Source: Tubulanus polymorphus
Lineage: Eukaryota; Nemertea; Palaeonemertea; Tubulaniformes; Tubulanidae
Reading direction: 5' to 3'
Assembly (NCBI RefSeq): GCF_964204645.1
Contig: NC_134025.1
Span: 9,553,001 to 9,617,000, forward strand
DNA: 64,000 bases
Each line of letters opens with the position of its first letter. The first letter of the stretch is position 1. Position numbers and translations under genes: made by a program. Of the stretch, positions 51,213-64,000 are shown piece by piece. Under the pieces are notes generated by a model that was not told where the DNA came from, made no database searches, and saw only the letters and a list, made by a program, of their open reading frames with translations.

Positions 51213-52019
51213 TATGGAATACCTCAAGGGCCATACGACTTACGAGTTACGTTTTACGAGTTACGTTTTACGAGTTACGATTTACGTTTTACGAGTTACT
51301 TATACATTTCCTTGAATATTCGTTACGACTTCCGTTTTATGAGTTACGAATTACAACGTAAATACGTTTTACGAATTACGAGTTACGATTTACGAGTTAA
51401 GTGTTGGAGTTTCGGTTCGCAAGAGTTCAAGGACAGTGGCCACGTGGTAGGCATTTCACTGTGTGGGTGTAATTATTAGACGAATAACTGTAACGATGAT
51501 GGATGGCTGTATGCAGCCCAGTGTTTTCAAAAAATAAATACATTTTTTTCTAAATTGATGAATCTTGTTCTAATTATCAAAATCATTTCCAGCTAAGATC
51601 TATTGAAATATTGTCTATTAAAATCATCGTGCACGTAACGGGGCAGTCATCAGTCAGTGTGAAATGTATTGTCAGCATTTATAGATTTTGAGAAGGTTCG
51701 CACAGCAGATGGCCAACGCGCAGATTTTCTGCCCTGTAATAGACCACTGCAGTCGAGATTGATTCACTATGTACAATAAAATACTCTTATTATGCTGTTT
51801 GAAATGACAATTCGACTTCATTTTGAAACCCGTTCTTTGAATTACGCGCTTCGGATATCCGAAGCCAAGTGAAAAACGTGTAATTCGTAAAACGTAAGTC
51901 GTAAATCGTAAGTCGTAACGTATTGTAGGAAATGTATTAGTAACTCGTAAAACGTAAATCGTAACTCGTAAAACGTAACTCGTAAAACGTAACTCGTATG
52001 GCCCTTGAGGTATTCCATA
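51213..52019. mobile_element. Foldback element with TTACG-rich long inverted ends, copy 2
   Basis: 807 bp, same ends as 36194-36991 (TATGGAATACCTCAAGGGCC), flanked by CCTCTC on both sides, again a 6-bp target duplication. The unique interior is the reverse complement of copy 1, including the CTTCGGATATCCGAAG palindrome. Confidence 0.82.
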
Positions 52020-52091
52020 CCTCTCCCGTACCTGTACATATTTATAGATGTCAAACTGTATTCTGGTTCTCTCGTTTTTCCGAACCTAGTC

Positions 52092-52238
52092 ATGGACGGA
52101 TCACGTGCCGAAAAACACCACTTTCCCACAGGCACAGGCTTTACGAAATGTGATACTGTTCAAGAAGCGCGCAAAATATTTATGTCGAAAAAGCCACCGG
52201 TGTTGAATGTGCAAATAAGAATCAATAACCGGTACTGA
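52092..52238 (+). CDS. Unrecognised short ORF or terminal exon
   Basis: 48 codons from ATG to TGA: begins MDGSRAEKHHFPTGTG, then FTKCDTVQEARKIFMSKK and PPVLNVQIRINNRY. More GC-rich and more protein-like than its surroundings, and preceded by CCGAACCTAG, a possible acceptor. No partner exon found and no family recognised. Could be a terminal exon of an unseen gene. Confidence 0.3.
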   Translation: MDGSRAEKHHFPTGTGFTKCDTVQEARKIFMSKKPPVLNVQIRINNRY

Positions 52239-52455
52239 TGGGTTTGCGATGATTTATCAATATCAATTTATTATCCGGATGATTATTGAGGATGATATTT
52301 AGATTTTGAGCTCTTTGTAATTTCAACTAAAGTAATTAATTACTCAGTCGGGTGTTGGCTAACAAAATGATTTATGCTGCGGAATCTTATAAACGATTGA
52401 GTTCATAGATACGTATGGAATTATTTCAACGCAATCAGTAAATATGAAAAATAAT

Positions 52456-52643
<188 letters not shown>

Positions 52644-53819
52644 GCTTGATATAAGCGCTTGATGGAAAATATTCAACGCTAGCTGTGGTATCTAAGATAC
52701 TTTGATATTGGTCCTCGTGAGTCTTTAACGAATCAAACAAAATCTACAAGTTAATTTTCTATTCTGAAATAATTTATTTTAAACAACCAACAGGATGGAA
52801 ATACAAGTACGATACACGATCGAAGGTGATAAATACACCCAAACGGAATTTGTACAACAATTTAAGCACATTATAACACATTAACTTATAATATATAGAC
52901 ACCAAAGAAAACAACTTGTAAATCAACCTAAACATCTTATTGAAAAATGTCCACAAAAACTCTACATTATCATCATAGTTATCAATACGTATCGAGTACA
53001 AGTATATTTTATACAATCAAATATATCGGGTAGTACATTGTATAATACAGAATAACGCTTAACATTTAAACAGTGATTATGAACGATGGAAAATGAAAAT
53101 TTATTGCCTTGTAAATTCATTCAATTTAAGGACAAAAAAATACGAGATTCTATTCTTCTACAGCAACCGATACAAACAGTCTTCATCTGCCAGCAGAAAA
53201 ATTGGCTCGGCCTTAATCAATATACAAGAGGATTTGGCACACTTGTAGCAGCCATAGTTAGCAATATACCATGGTTGGTTATAATTTTATGATGCAGCAT
53301 AATATGTACACATACATTTAATTAAAATTTTTTCACACTATACAGGTACATACAAAACAGATATACCGGTTTTGTGTGGCTGGAAACTTTCATCATCTGC
53401 ACAACAGTTAATAGACAGAATTTCAACAAATGCTTTGCCAGTTTAATCAGCCTGATCGAATGGTGTCTTAGTTCAAGGAGTGGCTTTTTTTACAGAAAAC
53501 AATGTTAATCCCATGTCAAAAAACAACCACGAATTTTTACCTCATCCTATGTTTGAATTTTCAAGCTTATGAGCTAAGTGAATTTCTTAACTTTTCAAGA
53601 CTCATGCACCCCCTCCCCACCTCATAGGTAGGTAACATATCAGAGGTTCACATTTATTATAATTTACTCTTTGATGGTTATGAATACTTATATTGAAATT
53701 CCTTTTTCCTTTCCCTGAGATGCCTAACAACATTTTGATTTGATACAATTGTGTAAATATCCACGGGAATCTTTAAAATGTCCAAATAAGAATTATGCGA
53801 TACAGTGCAGAATGAGAAC

Positions 53820-56800
53820 TCAAAACGGTGGAGGACCATCTGGCCAGTCTAGCATTGGGTCAAACGACCGTTGAAAATTGTTCATTAACATACAACTGTA
53901 ATCTTGTTCTGACATCGGGACAAGGCATGCGACTCCTAAGAGAAGCAACATCAGCATTTGTAGTGGCACGGCAGTACGGAATACACGCGACAACAATGGC
54001 ACTTCCGATTGGTCGATGTCATCAGTGAACGCCATTGGACTGAAAAATAGTAGAAAATGTTGTCTAGAATTTGAATATTTTTTCAATTTACCATTGAATA
54101 TACAGTACTTCTTTATTGATCATAATGTTGGCTACCTCTCAACCCATTTAATATAAGAAAACAAGACAGAGCAAAACTGAATGTTCCAGAATATAATTTC
54201 GATGCATCAATATAAGCATCATAAAACAATTGAGACAACAGCATTAACAGTTGCTATCTTTGGCGCATGAAGCAGGTTGATATTTGCAGTTACAGGGAAA
54301 ATAAGAAGGATGCATGTGATTTCTACAAGCACTCACACCAAATATAGTACTTAGGCTAGCTAGGCTCAGCATCTCAAACAGTCGTGATTGGAATTGAAAC
54401 AGCCAAAAAACTGGAGGCTGAGAATCTCACATTGTTCATCGCTTTTGATTGACATGTCGAGCCCTGCTAAAAGTAAGATGAACTTCTAGCATTTTATAGA
54501 ATCACTTATTGCCAAGTTCTTGCTTCACATAGATGTATGAATATGATGCATGTACAAAGTGAAAATCTTGTCATGTACACTGCCAACTAGGAGCTATCAT
54601 TCTGTCAAAATGATGATTCCAGGTGATGCCGATGAAAACTTATTTTCTGATTGAAAATCGTGGAATGGATTAATCAAATCTTATTTTTTCATCAACTCTG
54701 GAGATTATTTTGAAACGTATGATAATCAGAAGCATAGAAGCTATATGTATCAGGACAAGCTATAAAGTGTACATGTGTGTAGATAAGAGAAAAGAATATT
54801 TTTCATAATGCAATCATTCACAAAAAATGATTGCCCTATGATAATTAGATGGTCTGGTCCCCCAAAATATGAGGATTGGATTAGTTCTTCATTAGAATAA
54901 ATCCCTGATGGTGATGTGGTCTTTTCTATAGATATGGCAGTTCAACATATACATGTACTACGCACTATATTGCCACCTTTTCTCAGTATTCATTCTTATG
55001 AATTATATCTTCACAGAAAAAATCAGAAATCTAGTGAGTGATGTTGGGCTCATATGGAAAGCCAATAGCATGTGTAGTTAATTTCAATTCATTCATTTAA
55101 GTCCGCAGAACTGTATATAAAATCCTATACTTGGGATGACCATTTACATGCAGCACAGTTGATGCTTTGAAAATATATTTTTCATGCCATTTGTAAACGT
55201 AATAGATGGATGAATAATACAGAAGATGTTCCAAATAATAATGTCTATTGACTTAGGAACTAGACTCTACAAAACGCCACTAAACAAAACTGTACCAGTG
55301 AAAAATATTTCTTGAAAAAATTACAAATATCAAAAAATATTATACTTTTTCAGAGCATCAAGTTATTGCATAATATGCACAAGCAATACGATATAGTGGT
55401 ATATGTATATATGTATGTATGTACAGACAAAGCACACAGAAAAGGATTCAATACTTGTCAACTGCTGGAACTCCAGTAGAACCAGTAAATGATCGACTGA
55501 CTACAGAATATGGTCGATTCCTCAAACGAAGAAGCTAGGTAACAAAAGAATTCAGATGAATAAAATATTCGGACATAGCTGCAGTAATGAATGTGACGTG
55601 AAAGGATACATTTTCTAGATATTGAAAAGTGACCCATTACTAGACATTACAGTTAATCCGACACTAGGTCCTGATAATGAGGATCAAGGATTGGAAATAT
55701 TACTCTTTACATGTAGTTAATTTATCTAATTCAAACACTCAATTACACACTCAATAAGTTATAAAATATTTGTAACATTTAAGGTAACCATTGCCTTCAA
55801 TTCAACTGATAATAATCTATATTATACCGCTATCAACACAGTTTAATTCAACATGAAACATAGTATTCATTCATTACCTGTGGAGATGGAAATTTATGAA
55901 TTTCAAGTCTTGCAGTAGGACTCATACTTCCACATACAGTTTCGACACTCGAGGTAGGATGGAGACTAGAATGTTTCTGCAATGAGAAAAGACTTTCGTA
56001 TCTATAATCCACAGCAAGGATGAAAATATTAGAAGGTAATGTTTAAAGAATGGTGTTATATATATATATGCAATCAATTGAATGAACTCTTAGGTCTAGT
56101 CACAAGGCTACCACTGATATGAAAAATATATCTTTCATTTCGGTTTGCATGAGAGCAACTTACTGCTATTAGTTGTTCAGTGTTAATAACTTTGCCTAAT
56201 TTAGCTATTTGAGTTTTGCAGATTTGCAGTAACATTTTGATGCGATTGACAATCACACGCAGTTTTTCCTTCGCACTCAGCGCATCTTCTGAATCAGTGT
56301 TCACAAGCAGTTGATCAGCAGTATCTTTCAGCGAGAACACACGGGGCTGGGATGATTCAAGTTCCCGCTTATAGTCCTGAAAAAGTAGCAATAGTTGAAT
56401 TTATCGATTGCAGATCATGCCAAACGATACATTTATCTCAGTAAATATGTCATCCAATGCAAGTAGTCTAAATCTTGGACCTAGTGAAGTACTTACTAAG
56501 AAAACCATGCATGTACTTTTCAGCTTTTCATGGTCATCATCCAAATTTATACGTTCATGAATTCGTATTTCATTCTCAACAGTTTCCAACCAGCGTAGTA
56601 GGTCATGCGTGGTTTGGTGGAACTCGTGGCTCTGCATAAGTGCCACCTGCAATTCCTTTTGCCACTGCGCTGCTTTGGCACAAATACGCTCCCAACGCAG
56701 GTTCATCTGGTGCAAAGTCTCCTTCAACTGTATGACATCATTGCTGTTGCTTTTCAAGAACTTTTTGCTGCACAGATTCAGAGACAGAACAATAGCTTTC

Positions 56801-59800
56801 TTACTGTCTAGTACCATGAGGAAATCCTAAAAATACAAGATCAATAGTTATCATCAATAGTTAATCTTTATCAATCACTATATAATGAATAAAACCAATT
56901 AGAAACTTACTCTATGATTTTTGATAGCCGTCTCTAATTTTGAGATGTCTGACAATACATTGATTTGTGTTTTCTGGATATCTTCTGCTTCATTTAGCCA
57001 AACCAATACTGATTGTTGGTCAAACTTGAACTGGTTCCACTGTTGCTGTGATTGTGATAATCGAGCATCTTTCTCAGATGCTTGCACCTCTAAAAGCTCC
57101 CATCTATGGACAACACCTGAATGGTTAATAGAACAAAATTGAACTATATACGCAAAACATGTTTATGCTCCCAAAAATATCAATTACACTATAATTTAAG
57201 CTACCTTGTACAACAGAGTCTCCGCCAATAGCTTCCGACAGCCCAGATTCCTGTCTAATATGTTGTTCAATCAATTTTATCTGATCAATATCAGCATGAC
57301 ATCCAGACAAAAGCTTGCTCTGAAGGAGAATAAAATATTCTCAAAATCAACTAAATTCTCTTTTCTTATACAATGTACATCTACATTGTAAGTATCTGCC
57401 TCAACTGTGGATTTTATAAATAGTTTATTTTTTCTACTTACATAACCCGTCTGTTCCATATTCTCTATATCAGGACCCACAGGTGTTGGTGCTCGTATGA
57501 TTGTTTCAGAAGAGGCAAGTTTCTGGCGTATTTTCTGAATCATATCTTCTAGCTCAACAAGATAATCCTCGACTTTGGCCATCTTGTTTTGAAGTTTCGA
57601 AGCTTGTTCACGGGCAGGGTGGCGCCTTCCTAGTTTAGGTAAATTGTCTGGAAGAACATTGAAGTTTACTGAATGATTGCAACAAAATATTCCTAACTAT
57701 ACATAATAAGTATTATGAGAAATACTACCTGAATAAGATTTTGAAGCTTGGCTTTTCTTAGGTGAATTAGATGCATCATCTACTGGCAATTTGTATGTAA
57801 CATGAACTGGACTTACATCAGCGGATGCTGTTAAGTACTGCTGCAGTTAGAAAGGGAGTAAAGTATTTTAACAACAACCCGGATATTCAAATAAAGGTAC
57901 ATATGGTTAAATATTCGAAATATTTTTACAATATTTAACTCCACGTGAAGGGAAAAAAAATAATATTTTTCAGTATTTATTCTTACAAATTTCATCTTTA
58001 CAGAAAAAATCAGAAACCTAGTGAGTGAGTATAAATTATGAACACTACTCAACAGAATTGGAAATTTCTTCAAATTCTAAGACTTGTAAAACATATCAAA
58101 ATCTTTCTATTTCAAGTGCTATTTGGGCACATATTGCATACAATTTCAGTATCCAAATCCATGTCGTCTTGGTGTTCTTTCACCGATGAGGACTGTTGTT
58201 TCTTTGATAATCTCATCTTGCAAGTTGTGAGTCTCTTCATAAAACTGCCAACACATTTATGAAACTCCTCCAGTAAGTCATCCACCTCTACAGCATCACT
58301 AGGCTCACACCGTTGCATTAAGTATACAGCACATTCATCCACGAAACTAATCTTACTTGACTGGCTGTTGAAATCAACTTCTAGTTCCTAAGTCAATAAA
58401 CAACCATGAAATAAGCACACGATGGAATGAATTCACTTTATTTTTAGAAAAAGAATCTTTGAAGATATACCTGCAATTGCTGTAACTTTGCTTCGTGTGT
58501 TCCCTCCGAAAAATGCTCAATGTTTGTCAGCTGGATGTCCATTTCTGTCAGCCAAACTTGAAGACCTTGACTCACTTCATCGAAGTATTCTCTAGTCTTC
58601 AGTAAATGCCGCATTCGATGAACTGCTGCAGTCGAAAACTTTGACAACGCATCCCACCGTTTATTCATGTTGTAGACTGAGGTTTTGATGTCGCTACTAG
58701 TGTCAATACAACTCTCACGGGCAAGATGGCGGTACTGTTTATTGAGGAGTTCTAGTTGTGAAAGTTTGTCATACAAATCCCTTTGGAAGATCTGTAACAG
58801 AAATACCAATTTATAAAGTTGAAAGATTTTAATTCGCATTGGCCTGCGACATGAAGAAATCATAACGCCCCTGACTAGAATTCATAATTTCTTGCTAGCT
58901 ATAGCGGAGAAAACTTTCAACACACCTCATAATGTCTGACTTCATCTTTTATGACGGCAAGATCTACTTGGGTTGATTTTGGAGTTTTGCTGATTTTTTC
59001 TACTTCTTTCAACCATTCTTCGAAGGTCTTTATTGTAGCAAATAGTTCCTGCCACAATTTCCATGTATCTTCAATCCTATTATTAATCAGAAATGCTCAT
59101 AATAAATTCAAATTGAAATGTTAATGAAAAATACAGAGAAAGCTTTTCGTGCTGTGTACTGAAATACAAGAGGGATATTTGACATTTTCTAATCTATCTT
59201 TGAGTCAAGAGAAAGACAAAACCTTATCATCCAGTAAAAGCCTTACTTAAGCCTTCGTTTGGTTGCCTGGTCGCAAATATTATGCCATCGTTTATCAAGA
59301 CTCTTCATTGCTTGCGTCAGAGCTGCTGTTTCAACGACTGTAGGACATGCATCGTTATCATGAAGCAGGACTTCGCACAAATTCAGGACCGATGATACAC
59401 CATTGCTGTGCTTTTCAATATCTTTCTGAATATCCTAAATACATAATTCGTTTATTGAGCTATATTCATGAATTTGTCATCAACTGAGACATATGATTTG
59501 AAGGGATGTATGATTTGAAGTCCTTAACATTATACATAGTACAATGATGCATTTATAACTATAATTACCAGTAACAAAATTATGTCATGTTTCAAAAGTA
59601 TTTACCTGTTGTTCTCTTAGCTTCCTTTCTATTTCTTTTTTGTTACCATGAAGGTACGTGATGGGGCTACTTAGCACATGTTCTATATAAGCTAACCAGG
59701 TGCGCAATTTAGCCATATTATGCTCTAATTGGTTGATTGCATGTAGCGTTTCTTGTAACTTCTTTTGTCTGAAAAATGAATGAATGAATTGATGATACGA

Positions 59801-62800
59801 TTTCCACTTGGTTTCCCAACTCCCAAGGTTGCAGCTTGGTCTACTTCATATAACCAACCTATTGCCACCAGCATCCTCAAGTTTCTGCCATCTGCTGTTT
59901 ACAATAGTGATCTTGGATTGAATATCATTCGCTCGGACTGTTCCACTCGCTGCTTTCAACTTTTGTCCCTGAGCTATAAGGTCATCTTTGTTGGACCTCA
60001 TATCATCGATTTCCTCTTGGTATTCCTGCAAATCCAATCATTTCTACTTGTACACACAAGGCTTATCTCTAACGCCAACATGTACTTAAGTCAATGGATT
60101 GGATTTAAATAATTTTGATTGATATCATTGCTACTATTTCAACAAAAAGTTCATACGGATTTTACCTTCTGCAAGCGTACTATTAGGTCCTCAATATGGT
60201 ATTCTTGGTTGCAGACTACTTTACGCTGCATTGTGTTCAGCCAATCTACCATTTCTTTATAACGTTCACTGAACGCTGTCCATTCATACATTTTATCTGA
60301 TATATGTTGTTTCCTGTTAGCCACTTGGTTGTGGGTTTCTTGCCATTGTTTGTTGAGAAGGGAAATTCTTTGATGCAGAATAGTCAAATCTTCGGTAATA
60401 ATCACTTGGGACATTTCCTTTTGCGCTTGTCCAACTTTTCCCATTTTCTCAGAGTTGGCCTCGAAAGCAGATTCCAGGTCCTGCAAGTTATATGAACATA
60501 ATTTGTATTCGATGCAATATTACCATAGATATACCAGTACTAATTTCATTTAAAAACTAAAGAAATACTTACCAAACACTTTTGCATTTCCTTTTGAAGA
60601 CTGTCATACTGGGATGGCAAGTCTAAAGTGATCATTGATCGCACTTCTTTCAGCCATGCAATACATTCGTCCATGTCACTGTCGCAATCATTCCACAGCT
60701 GTAATATCGCTGAAAGCTGTTCCTGATGTTCATTCAGTTTACCGATTACCTGCAACCAGCCTTGCTGAATTTTCTCAAGGCTCTCCCGCACGGTTACGGT
60801 AGCAGCATCCTCAGAACACTGAATTATGTCATTTGCCGCTTCGTGTAGATTCTCATACATGGGCTCGTGGTGAGCAATATCTTTCTCGATTATCTGTAAG
60901 AAATCGAGACCTTCTTATTTCGAACCCACTCAAAAAACATTTTGTCATTATCAAATGTGTCCTAGTATGAAATTTAAATCTAGGATAAATCTAGGTACCT
61001 TGGAATATTCATATAAACTATGTAACTCTTGCATTGGCATAACACTGAACTCAAAAGGTTTTAAACTTTCATTAGAAACGATCAGCCAATCACACAGCTT
61101 CTCGGCTAGATTTTTATACGATTGCCATCGAGATATCAACTGATCAATGATTGTTTTTCTTTGGTTGATATTATGAATGACTCGTTGCCATTTGATTTCT
61201 AGCTGATCCAGATCGTGACGAAACTTCCGACGTTCTTCAGGTAGGACATCTTTAATGATCTGTTCGCCTTCACTAAGAATTGCCTGCAAAATCTGTTGCC
61301 TGCCATAGATCTCAGAATCAAACACCTGAATTGTGTGAGAAAATCCAGTACATACAATAAAGGTAATTGAAATTAATTCATGGTAAACTTTTCGAAATAA
61401 TTGCAATGACTGTAATGTTACCTGATAGATAATTTGCTGCTCCAGAAGGCTTTCGTAACTTCCAGATACATCTTGTGTTAAGGCATTCTCAGTAGTAGTA
61501 AGAAAATTCAACCATTCTTCACACTTCTGCGTGAAGTCTTGATGTTCTAACAAATTGCCCGTTAGACGCCGGTATTTCTCTGTTGCATTCCCTAACAAAT
61601 GATGCCATTCTTCATCAACGTGCCTCAAGCGTTCGACCTGGCTGTCATTCAGAGATAATCGATATCCTTGTTTGTGAAGTGAATCCAATCTCGATTGGTT
61701 ATTCGTAAACTGTGATAAAATCGATTTGAAGTCTTCTCGCCGTGCCTTAAGCGAATATTGATCATGAAAGTCTCCTTCATCTGCATCTATCATTTTTGCT
61801 ACTTCGAGTAAAAACACTTCCACGCTTGCCAATGAGTCATAGAATTTATTTGACCGCGTCATATCGGTTTGAAGCTTTTTCGCGTGTTTACCAATGGAAT
61901 GTTTCAGATTGATCACTCGTTGATTTAAGGCAGTCTCAGATGAAGTAATTCGAATTACCGTCGTGTTGTCCATATTTTTGTTCAGGCGGTCGCTCAGTTT
62001 GCCGAGATTCAACATCGACCCGTGGAATTCTTCTAAAACACTCTCCAATTCCTGTAAAATATGAATTTAACTTTGTGCTTTAGTAATCATGAATGAACTC
62101 TTAAGACAAATATGAATAAAAATAATCTTACTCTGCATGCATTAAGATTTGACGGTTTTTCATCTGCATAGGGTTTGCGTTTTAGTAACTTGGCTGTTTC
62201 AGCAGCGCGTTCATCGACCCAGTTTTTCAACTCAGTAAACTGGCTGTCATACTGGTTCCAGTGTACAAGTGTTTGGTCAAGCATGGATGCATGATGTGTA
62301 AGTCGACCAGAAACATCAGTCCACCTAATGAGATATAACATTGTTTTAAAACAATGGCAAATGTGGTCATAGCTCCCTTATAGAATTTAAAAATGCTGTC
62401 ATCCCATTTATCTTACTAACCTTGTTTTGATATCAGCCTGCAAGTGCTGCATAGATAATCCGAGAACAGGATCAGAAGTTCCAATCAAATGATTAGCCAA
62501 GTTCAAGTATTCATTCAGTACGCCTTGATTCAGATCAAATTTCTCTTCTCCATCCTGACATAAATGAAAAAATTAAAAATATGAATGAACTTCTAGTTGT
62601 ATAAAGCATCAATATCATTCCACATTTCATATTTGCAAGGCTTGTACCTTAATCTTAACTACAACATCTCTGAGTGTGTTCAAGTCACCAGTTATCGTGC
62701 TGTATCGATTGAGTAGGTATTCTGCCTCGGTAAGAGTTTGCATAACCTTCACTAAGGCTCTGTGATAAAACTCCCACTGACGAAGCGTGTCCTGCAGCGC

Positions 62801-64000
62801 ATTCTGCAGTTGAATGCATTCATCCCTCACAGAATTCTGCAATGATAGAACGTTATATCAATTTCAGCTCATGCTATTTCACGATATTATTAATGAATGT
62901 TTTACATGACAGCATTAGTCGTCTGCATTGCCTGTAATGTATCATCAATTTAGTGCTGATGAATCATTGATAAGGTTTTTCAAAACTGTCATTGATTGAA
63001 GAGCTGAATTAAATGCTAACTTGTAGTGCAATTCTGCAAGAGTGAATATTGTAGGTTATATGTACCTGTAACTGTTCAATTTCTGGTATAGCGTGATCTA
63101 CATGTTCAATGGGAGGGTCTTCCAACTTTTGATTTTGCTGAAGACTTCTTGAGAGATGTTTAAGTTTGCCGAGCTCTCCTGCTTTGTCTTTTAAGACCTG
63201 GTCCATCAACTAGAAGAGAGAATTTTTAACCTGATTGATAGCAAAACATTCCACCATTTTTTCGAGAAACAGAAATTAATCAAAATGAGTGAACTGACCA
63301 TGCATTCTTTAAGTCCATGTTTCACGCTGACTTCATGTCCAACTTTTCTAAATTTCTTCAGACGTTCCAATTGACCTTGCAACCACTGTCTGTAGATCTT
63401 TATACCCTGATCATATTCTTCCCACTTGCTGCGAAGCATTTCATACTTTTTCAATGCCTCTGACAAATCGCTGGTCAGTTTCTGCCACTGGCTGTTCATC
63501 TGACCGAGCCTCTCATCAAGATCAATCTTATCACCGGAATCAACAGTTGGATGTTGGTTTAATTTCATCGTTGTCCGAAGAATAGTTTGGTTTACAAAAT
63601 TGACAATAACTTGTCGACTAGACACGTCAATCTTGTAGCCCTACAATATTGAAATACAGTATGAAGTTTATATTTCACGAAGAAAGATTTCATACACATG
63701 TTCTGTCAAAATTCATTCCTTACTTTGTACTTTTGAACAAGAGTCTCAACCTCATTAAGACTGTTAAAATACTTTTTACTATCCTCATTAAGCACATTAT
63801 TGACACTTTCAATCCAGATGAGGATCTCGGTTAAGGCCTGCCGCGACGGCAACAACTCCAATTGTGCCATCAACAAATTTTCTTCATAAACAGGGATATC
63901 AAACATTAGTCGCATCCAGCGATCTTCAAACTGTTCAATGTGATGCTGAATTCCAGGCATTGAGGATTTTTGTGAATGAAGGAGATGATTTCCAACATTC
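53820..64000 (-). CDS. SYNE1: Nesprin (SYNE1/2-like): spectrin repeats and C-terminal KASH domain, 5' part outside window
   Basis: Twenty-five exons, transcript order: (64000)-63724, 63299-63640, 63066-63209, 62648-62836, 62421-62554, 62132-62324, 61422-62051, 60999-61325, 60573-60893, 60166-60480, 59859-60025, 59606-59768, 59247-59434, 58926-59076, 58471-58791, 58142-58387, 57729-57840, 57442-57647, 57205-57319, 56911-57116, 56497-56826, 56164-56376, 55878-55976, 55455-55534, 53820-54039. Phases agree throughout; about 1,890 residues are visible. Most is tandem spectrin repeats, marked by W residues such as [32 protein letters not shown] and [15 protein letters not shown] Ser/Pro-rich linker (55878-55976, 55455-55534) precedes the KASH domain: [14 protein letters not shown], a transmembrane segment, then [16 protein letters not shown] and PPPF at the C-terminus. 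The Cys 24 residues from the end matches the KASH cysteine that bonds to SUN proteins. The protein anchors nuclei to the cytoskeleton through SUN proteins in the nuclear envelope. The 1.4-kb gap 54040-55454 is intron with nothing recognised. Confidence 0.95.

Noticed and set aside
51105-51479. 124-codon frame, and similar frames at 36086-36419 and 51842-52135
   Set aside because: They translate the TTACG-repeat arms of the foldback elements.
58112-58342. Extension of the nesprin exon to 58112
   Set aside because: A GTATGC donor at 58141 joins in phase to the next exon; the extra codons are intron.

Overview
This is nuclear DNA from an animal. Every real gene is broken into short exons (27-630 nt) with GT...AG introns, several genes are metazoan-specific (a KASH-ended nesprin, a tail-anchored PDZ protein, a meteorin-like protein, C19orf47), and the intergenic DNA is AT-rich and full of small DNA transposons. 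Gene content and intron-rich structure suggest a marine invertebrate, plausibly a spiralian (mollusc, brachiopod or annelid). That is inference; no species can be named from the sequence alone.

Layout. 1-618 (+): last two exons of NAA20, the NatB catalytic subunit. 1235-3517 (-) and 4033-8063 (+): a head-to-head pair made of a DhaK-only dihydroxyacetone-kinase-like gene (347 aa) and a full-length triokinase/FMN cyclase TKFC (599 aa), sharing about 0.5 kb of upstream DNA. 8064-13223: gene-poor. 13224-15256 (+): four-exon gene with a meteorin-like domain. 17455-20340 (+): cytosolic malate dehydrogenase MDH1. 22119-26112 (-): 15-exon coiled-coil protein resembling FLACC1. 28257-31709 (+): SAM-domain C19orf47 homologue. 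34670-38102 (-): SYNJ2BP-like PDZ protein with a C-terminal membrane anchor. 38752-44222: an apparently complete PIF/Harbinger transposon (transposase on +, Myb/SANT-like protein on -). 44313-53819: 9.5 kb of repeats and unexplained DNA. 53820-64000 (-): the last 25 exons of a nesprin, spectrin repeats followed by the KASH domain, running off the right edge.

For ten of the eleven protein-coding genes I placed the exon boundaries by hand and checked that splice phases agree from exon to exon. For eight of those with both ends visible the summed coding length is an exact multiple of three, which supports the models; only the first coding exon of MDH1 is uncertain.

The genes do not form an operon or pathway. 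Shared themes are trioses and NADH (TKFC, its DhaK paralogue, MDH1) and membrane anchoring of organelles (the SYNJ2BP-like protein on the mitochondrial outer membrane, nesprin on the nuclear envelope). The most striking unexplained structures are the truncated DhaK twin, a 151-bp perfect inverted repeat around the 5' exons of MDH1 that includes a splice-acceptor tract, nested transposons at 36.1-37.0 kb and 38.66-44.3 kb, and a transposon carrying four regularly spaced CTCF-like motifs.
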